This document shows positions 60,833 through 64,000 of a stretch of DNA of 64,000 bases, piece by piece. The stretch is from AWTP1-13 sp050248715 (GTDB lineage: Bacteria > Pseudomonadota > Alphaproteobacteria > Rhizobiales > Hyphomicrobiaceae). Numbering within the stretch: position 1 is the stretch's first letter; each line of letters starts with the position of its first letter. Location of the stretch: contig JBFWRV010000026.1 of assembly GCA_050248715.1 (NCBI GenBank), positions 1-64,000 of the forward strand. Reading direction: 5' to 3'. The notes beneath the pieces were generated by a model. It saw nothing but the letters and a program-made list of their open reading frames with translations. It was not told where the DNA came from and searched no databases. Both the position numbers and the translations under genes were made by a program.

Positions 60833-61861
60833 GTGCTGGAGGGAGGAACCGACCGCGCGCAGCGAGGCAATCGAGAGCGATCATCGCCGAGCGCAACGCC
60901 CAGCTGGTCGCAGGGTCTGCTTTCGAGGCCTCTTGGAGCGGGCGCGCAGCAGACGACGACCCCGGTAGTCGGATTTGTCAGCAGCCTACGCGCGAAGGAC
61001 GCGACGCATATCATCGGTGCGTTCCACCTGGGCCTCAAAGAGGCGGGCTATGAGGAGGGCCGGAACGTAGCCATCGAATACCGCTGGGCGGAGGGCCAAT
61101 ACGAGCGATTGCCGGCGTTCGCGACCGATCTGGTCAATCGTCCAGTAGCGGTCATCGCGGCCATCAGCGGCACTCCAACCGCGTTGGCAGCGAAGGCAGC
61201 AACCACGGCGATACCGATTGTTTTCGCAATAGGTAGCGACCCCGTCGCGCAGGGGCTGGTCAATACTCTCAACCGGCCAAGTGCGAACGTGACAGGGGCG
61301 ACTTTTTCCACAGCTGTGCTTGGGGAGAAAAGGCTTGAACTGCTGCGTGAGCTTGTACCCGGAGCAAAGACAATTGCGGTGCTGGTCAATGCCAATAATC
61401 CCTCAGGCACGTTGGAAATAGCGAGAGTGAAGGACGCGGCGCACGCCATAGCCCAGGAAATCAGTGTCCTCAATGCAAGTACCAGGGCTGAGATCGACGA
61501 TGCCTTCGCTGCGATCGCCAAGAAGGGGATCAAAGCGCTCTTCGTTACTGCCGACCCCTTCTTCTTGAACCAGCGGAATGCGCTCGTCGAATTGTCTGCG
61601 CGCTATGCTGTGCCAGCGATTTACGCCGAGCGAGAGACCGCTGCTGCCGGTGGGCTGGTAAGCTACGGAGCCAGCCGCACAGACGCGTATCGCCAAGCTG
61701 GCAACTATGTCGGCCGTATTCTAAAGGGTGAAAAGCCGGGCGATCTTCCAGTCCAGCAGGCGACCAAGTTCGAGCTGGCAATCAATCTCAGCGCCGCGAA
61801 GGCGCCCGGGCTCACCATCCCGCAGTCAATCTTTTTGCGCGCAGATGAGGTCATCGAGTGA
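60833..61861 (+). CDS. Solitary ABC substrate-binding protein with degenerate signal peptide
   Basis: The 342-residue frame starts at GTG 60833. From about residue 39 the ABC_sub_bind-type domain is intact: TTTPVVGFVSSLRAKDATHI, EYRWAEGQYERLPAFATDLV, PIVFAIGSDPVAQGLVNTLN, SANVTGATFSTAVLGEKRLE, and the end NYVGRILKGEKPGDLPVQQA with final FLRADEVIE, like its neighbour. The first 38 residues are polar and arginine-rich and lack the expected RRxF-hydrophobic-AxA signal peptide, although a GAQQ cleavage-like end remains. The signal region seems scrambled by small indels, so the protein may not be exported. Could be a recent pseudogene. Confidence 0.7.
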   Translation: MLEGGTDRAQRGNRERSSPSATPSWSQGLLSRPLGAGAQQTTTPVVGFVSSLRAKDATHIIGAFHLGLKEAGYEEGRNVAIEYRWAEGQYERLPAFATDLVNRPVAVIAAISGTPTALAAKAATTAIPIVFAIGSDPVAQGLVNTLNRPSANVTGATFSTAVLGEKRLELLRELVPGAKTIAVLVNANNPSGTLEIARVKDAAHAIAQEISVLNASTRAEIDDAFAAIAKKGIKALFVTADPFFLNQRNALVELSARYAVPAIYAERETAAAGGLVSYGASRTDAYRQAGNYVGRILKGEKPGDLPVQQATKFELAINLSAAKAPGLTIPQSIFLRADEVIE

Positions 61862-62085
61862 AGGCCATTGGATGCGGTGCAGAAGTCCTTTGCTGGCGCA
61901 TCTGCGACATTGCAGACGACTGGGCATAAGTCCGATCATGAGGCGAGAGCGGACAAAAAATTGCTCGCCACCTTCGCAAGAGTGGACCCCTTCACGTTCG
62001 ACGAATCCGGATAGAGACCGCAGCTGCCGGCAGGCGAGCGATAGCGGGTAATGGACTCTTATTCAGTTCAGGGTGAGCGACCTGA

Positions 62086-62322
62086 TCACTGGCCGCTCAC
62101 CCACCGTTGCGCATGGTGCGCTTGGGTATGCACAGGGTTTCCCCGCGCCTTGTAGGCACCGACGGAGGCGCGGATGATCGGTACAATGATCGCCGCATCG
62201 GAAACGAGTTCTCGGCTGTCTTCGCTGCCTTGATGCCCCGACCTAAGCTCTTCGGCCACACCGTTGGCGCTGGCGATGCAGACCAACGCGATCACGACTG
62301 TCCATTTCAGGATTGGGCGCAC
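62086..62322 (-). CDS. Small hypothetical exported protein
   Basis: The 78-residue product starts at GTG 62322 with a signal-like segment (MRPILKWTVVIALVCIASANGVAEE) followed by about 50 residues without recognised motif. It begins 9 bp after the TPR gene on the same strand, so the two are probably co-transcribed. Coding evidence is limited to the hydrophobic start and operon position. Confidence 0.45.
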   Translation of the reverse strand: MRPILKWTVVIALVCIASANGVAEELRSGHQGSEDSRELVSDAAIIVPIIRASVGAYKARGNPVHTQAHHAQRWVSGQ

Positions 62323-62331
62323 GAAATGACG

Positions 62332-62838
62332 CTAGTGCCAAATTCCAACGAACGCGCTCGCCATCAAGATGACCACCGCTCCCGCGGCGCTCAATCGGAA
62401 CGCCCAGCGGTTCAGGGCCGTTGAAGGTTTCTCGATGCTGTAGTCGGAGAGCTTCTGGAGCGCGTCCGGGTGGTTCGGAAGGCACTCGACGCACCGTTCC
62501 CACGCCGCAATCGCCTGGTTGATCCGGCCGATTTCCTCCAGCAGGCAACCGCGCAAGTAGTGCACGTGGGCAGCGCCGGGATTGACTCTGATGGATAGAT
62601 CGTAGAGCTCCATTGCTCGCTGCCGATGATTGAGGGATGCGCGGAACTCTCCTTCATCGCGGAGTGCCGATGCGGCCTTGCGGTGCTTGGGAGGTCTCGT
62701 CCACCAGCGCCAGAATGCGTACAGAGCGGCGACCAGGGCAACCAGGTTCGCGGATGCACTCGTGAACAGAACGATGCGCTGCAGCTGATCGGTTCCTACC
62801 GGCCAGCCAAGCAGAGCCCCCCACCAAGACCAATCCAT
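62332..62838 (-). CDS. Membrane-anchored TPR protein
   Basis: From ATG 62838 (GGGGG five bases upstream) the product is 168 residues. Two membrane segments frame the protein: RIVLFTSASANLVALVAALY near the N-terminus and AFRLSAAGAVVILMASAFVG at the end. Between them lie about two TPR units (QRAMELYDLSIRVNPGAAHV, INQAIAAWERCVECLPNHPD). The repeat region would face one side of the membrane and bind a partner. Unknown role. Confidence 0.72.
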   Translation of the reverse strand: MDWSWWGALLGWPVGTDQLQRIVLFTSASANLVALVAALYAFWRWWTRPPKHRKAASALRDEGEFRASLNHRQRAMELYDLSIRVNPGAAHVHYLRGCLLEEIGRINQAIAAWERCVECLPNHPDALQKLSDYSIEKPSTALNRWAFRLSAAGAVVILMASAFVGIWH

Positions 62839-63390
62839 TGAAAACCCCCACACACGCACACTCAGAATGGAGCCAGCCTATCACCAGGAGATGCGGCATA
62901 TTCGGCACACGCTGGATTTTTTTTGGCGAGTGTCTGTTCGCACGCCCTGAGGTTCATTCAGAGCGCACGCGGGACGATGGGAAGCTGGGACAATGACCTG
63001 GAGTCCGGTGGGGCCGGAACCCGCTTGGTTGGGCGTTGCGGCGATGGTCCTCGCGATTGTGGCAATCGGAAGCCTGATCGCAAACCTGCTCGCGCGGTAA
63101 TTCTTGAGGAAACCCGAAATGGTTGGTGGACTGACCCCTGGTGAGACGGCCCAGCTTACGGCGAACGTGTCGAGCGCATGCGCCCAGCCCGTTTGAGCTA
63201 GCGCCGAATGATCTCGCTTGCCCTGTGTTACGCCTTCATCTGCAGCAGTATTCCCCACCCGCTCGATGGTGACGCGCTCAACCTGCCGGTCACCAACCAC
63301 CACCCGACGTCAAAACGATGAGCCCGTTTCAGCCAGCGTGATCACCATAACGTGGGCCCTGAGGATTTCCTCGCGCCCAGGCGAGTAAGA
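62839..63390. other. 552-bp region with no clear gene except one tiny candidate
   Basis: Between the TPR gene and the terminal LLM gene. The base composition is less uniformly GC-rich than upstream, and the open frames on the minus strand (for example 62881-63303) have no protein-like features. The only candidate gene is the 35-codon frame at 62993-63100. Confidence 0.4.
62993..63100 (+). CDS. Candidate 35-residue single-span membrane peptide
   Basis: ATG 62993, with a GGGA five bases upstream, opens a 35-codon frame whose product has a short polar start (MTWSPVGPEPAW) and one hydrophobic helix (LGVAAMVLAIVAIGSLIANLL) ending in AR. Such tiny membrane proteins are often missed in annotation. 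There is no homology evidence here, so it remains a candidate. Confidence 0.35.
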   Translation: MTWSPVGPEPAWLGVAAMVLAIVAIGSLIANLLAR

Positions 63391-64000
63391 TCAATGCGAG
63401 GGCGACAGGTGTCGCACTTTCGGCAGCACCTCCTTGGCCAGCAGTTCCAGCGAGCGCCGCCAAGCTTCTGGATCTTCGACATAGTCAAAACCGAACACCA
63501 AGAGGTGCCCGAAGCCGCCGACTTCGTCGTGAACACGCTGAATCTTCTCGGTGACCGTTGCTGGCGAACCGATGATCCAGTTGTGCTTGGCGCAATATTC
63601 TGGTGTCACGTCGCTGTCCGGCACGCTCGGGTCATGCTTCAGGTATTGCAGGAAATCGAATTCCTTCAGCAGCGGGATGAAATACTCGCGCATCATGCGG
63701 CCCATGTGCAGGCCCACTGATAGCTTGGCGGCCTCCGCGTCGGTCTCTGCGACGAAAACCTCGCGCACCATCCGCCATTCCGCGCGGGAAGCCTTGCGGC
63801 CGGCTTTCTCTGCGCCTGCCTCCACGGACGCCCAGTGGCTGCCGACGTAGGCCGGGTTCAGATTGAGGCTCATTGGGATATACCCGCGCTCGCCTGCAAG
63901 CTTCAGTGTATCGGAGCCTTTCGAAAGGCCTGCGACTCCGATTGGTGGATGAGGTGTTTGCAGTGGCTTGATGTGGGGTTTCAGAAATCCATACATCAGC
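63391..64000 (-). CDS. LLM-class flavin-dependent oxidoreductase, C-terminal part
   Basis: The frame enters from the right edge and runs to the stop at 63391; about 203 residues are visible. Luciferase-like features include KPLQTPHPPIGVAGLSKGSD, LAGERGYIPMSLNLNPAYVG and HNWIIGSPATVTEKIQRVHD, then VGGFGHLLVFGFDYVEDPEA near the end. It corresponds to the second half of a TIM-barrel monooxygenase; the catalytic N-terminal half lies outside the window. Substrate unknown. Confidence 0.88.
   Translation of the reverse strand, partial: LMYGFLKPHIKPLQTPHPPIGVAGLSKGSDTLKLAGERGYIPMSLNLNPAYVGSHWASVEAGAEKAGRKASRAEWRMVREVFVAETDAEAAKLSVGLHMGRMMREYFIPLLKEFDFLQYLKHDPSVPDSDVTPEYCAKHNWIIGSPATVTEKIQRVHDEVGGFGHLLVFGFDYVEDPEAWRRSLELLAKEVLPKVRHLSPSH

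Noticed and set aside
62881..63303. 140-codon open frame on the minus strand in an otherwise empty region
   Set aside because: No ribosome binding site, no hydrophobic or domain pattern, and composition without coding bias.

Overview
This 64 kb window looks like the chromosome of a GC-rich alphaproteobacterium, most likely of the Hyphomicrobiales (Rhizobiales). The evidence is the housekeeping run pdxJ-acpS-lepB-rnc-era with recO and parC on the same strand close by, an NDUFS4-like complex I accessory protein of the alphaproteobacterial/mitochondrial type, an Omp25-like outer membrane beta-barrel protein, a class I PHA synthase, and a Liv-type ABC transporter plus solitary substrate-binding proteins typical of soil bacteria. 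I saw no rRNA, tRNA, CRISPR array, prophage or intact transposase.

Layout. 0-6 kb: end of an unknown gene, a frameshifted phaC, then the tightly packed pdxJ-acpS-lepB-rnc-era block, in which several genes overlap. 6-13.6 kb: an insertion between era and recO holding a Gfo/Idh/MocA oxidoreductase, a large MscS-type channel, a secreted TPR protein, a DUF4394 protein and a DUF4345 membrane protein. 13.6-21.7 kb: recO, a membrane protein, a CAP-domain protein, a dienoyl-CoA-isomerase-like crotonase, parC, a non-canonical SDR and an RlpA-like protein. 21.8-24.5 kb: a coupled DUF1800-DUF1501 pair. 24.7-36.4 kb: mainly single-gene units (TauE-like permease, quinone oxidoreductase, XRE regulator, frameshifted rhodanese, PhzF, OMP, complex I subunit, M20 peptidase, LLM flavoprotein, DMT transporter).

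36.6-48.1 kb is a catabolic region: hyuA-hyuB (ATP-dependent hydantoinase/oxoprolinase type), a secreted protein with a possible L,D-transpeptidase-like active site, a complete livK-H-M-G-F importer and a kynurenine-formamidase-like cyclase. Together they suggest uptake and hydrolysis of a cyclic amide or amino-acid derivative. 48.2-51.1 kb: a DUF3300 envelope protein fused to a peptidase-S74-type C-terminus, and a decayed DUF3617 gene. 51.3-64 kb: an NDP-forming acyl-CoA synthetase/crotonase operon, a DHFR-like protein, a three-subunit molybdenum hydroxylase resembling paoABC/yagTSR, two divergent solitary ABC substrate-binding proteins, small unknown genes and the 3' part of a luciferase-like monooxygenase that leaves the window.

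Non-coding structure worth noting: three copies of a roughly 110-bp palindrome-ended intergenic element, two copies of a second hairpin repeat, and several clear stem-loop terminators. Three genes carry apparent frameshifts or internal losses (phaC, rhodanese, DUF3617) and a fourth has lost its signal peptide. Some of these could be sequencing errors. No strongly novel multi-gene system stands out. The best leads are the DUF3300-S74 fusion, the possible transpeptidase-like protein, the Tyr-less SDR and the dispersed repeats.
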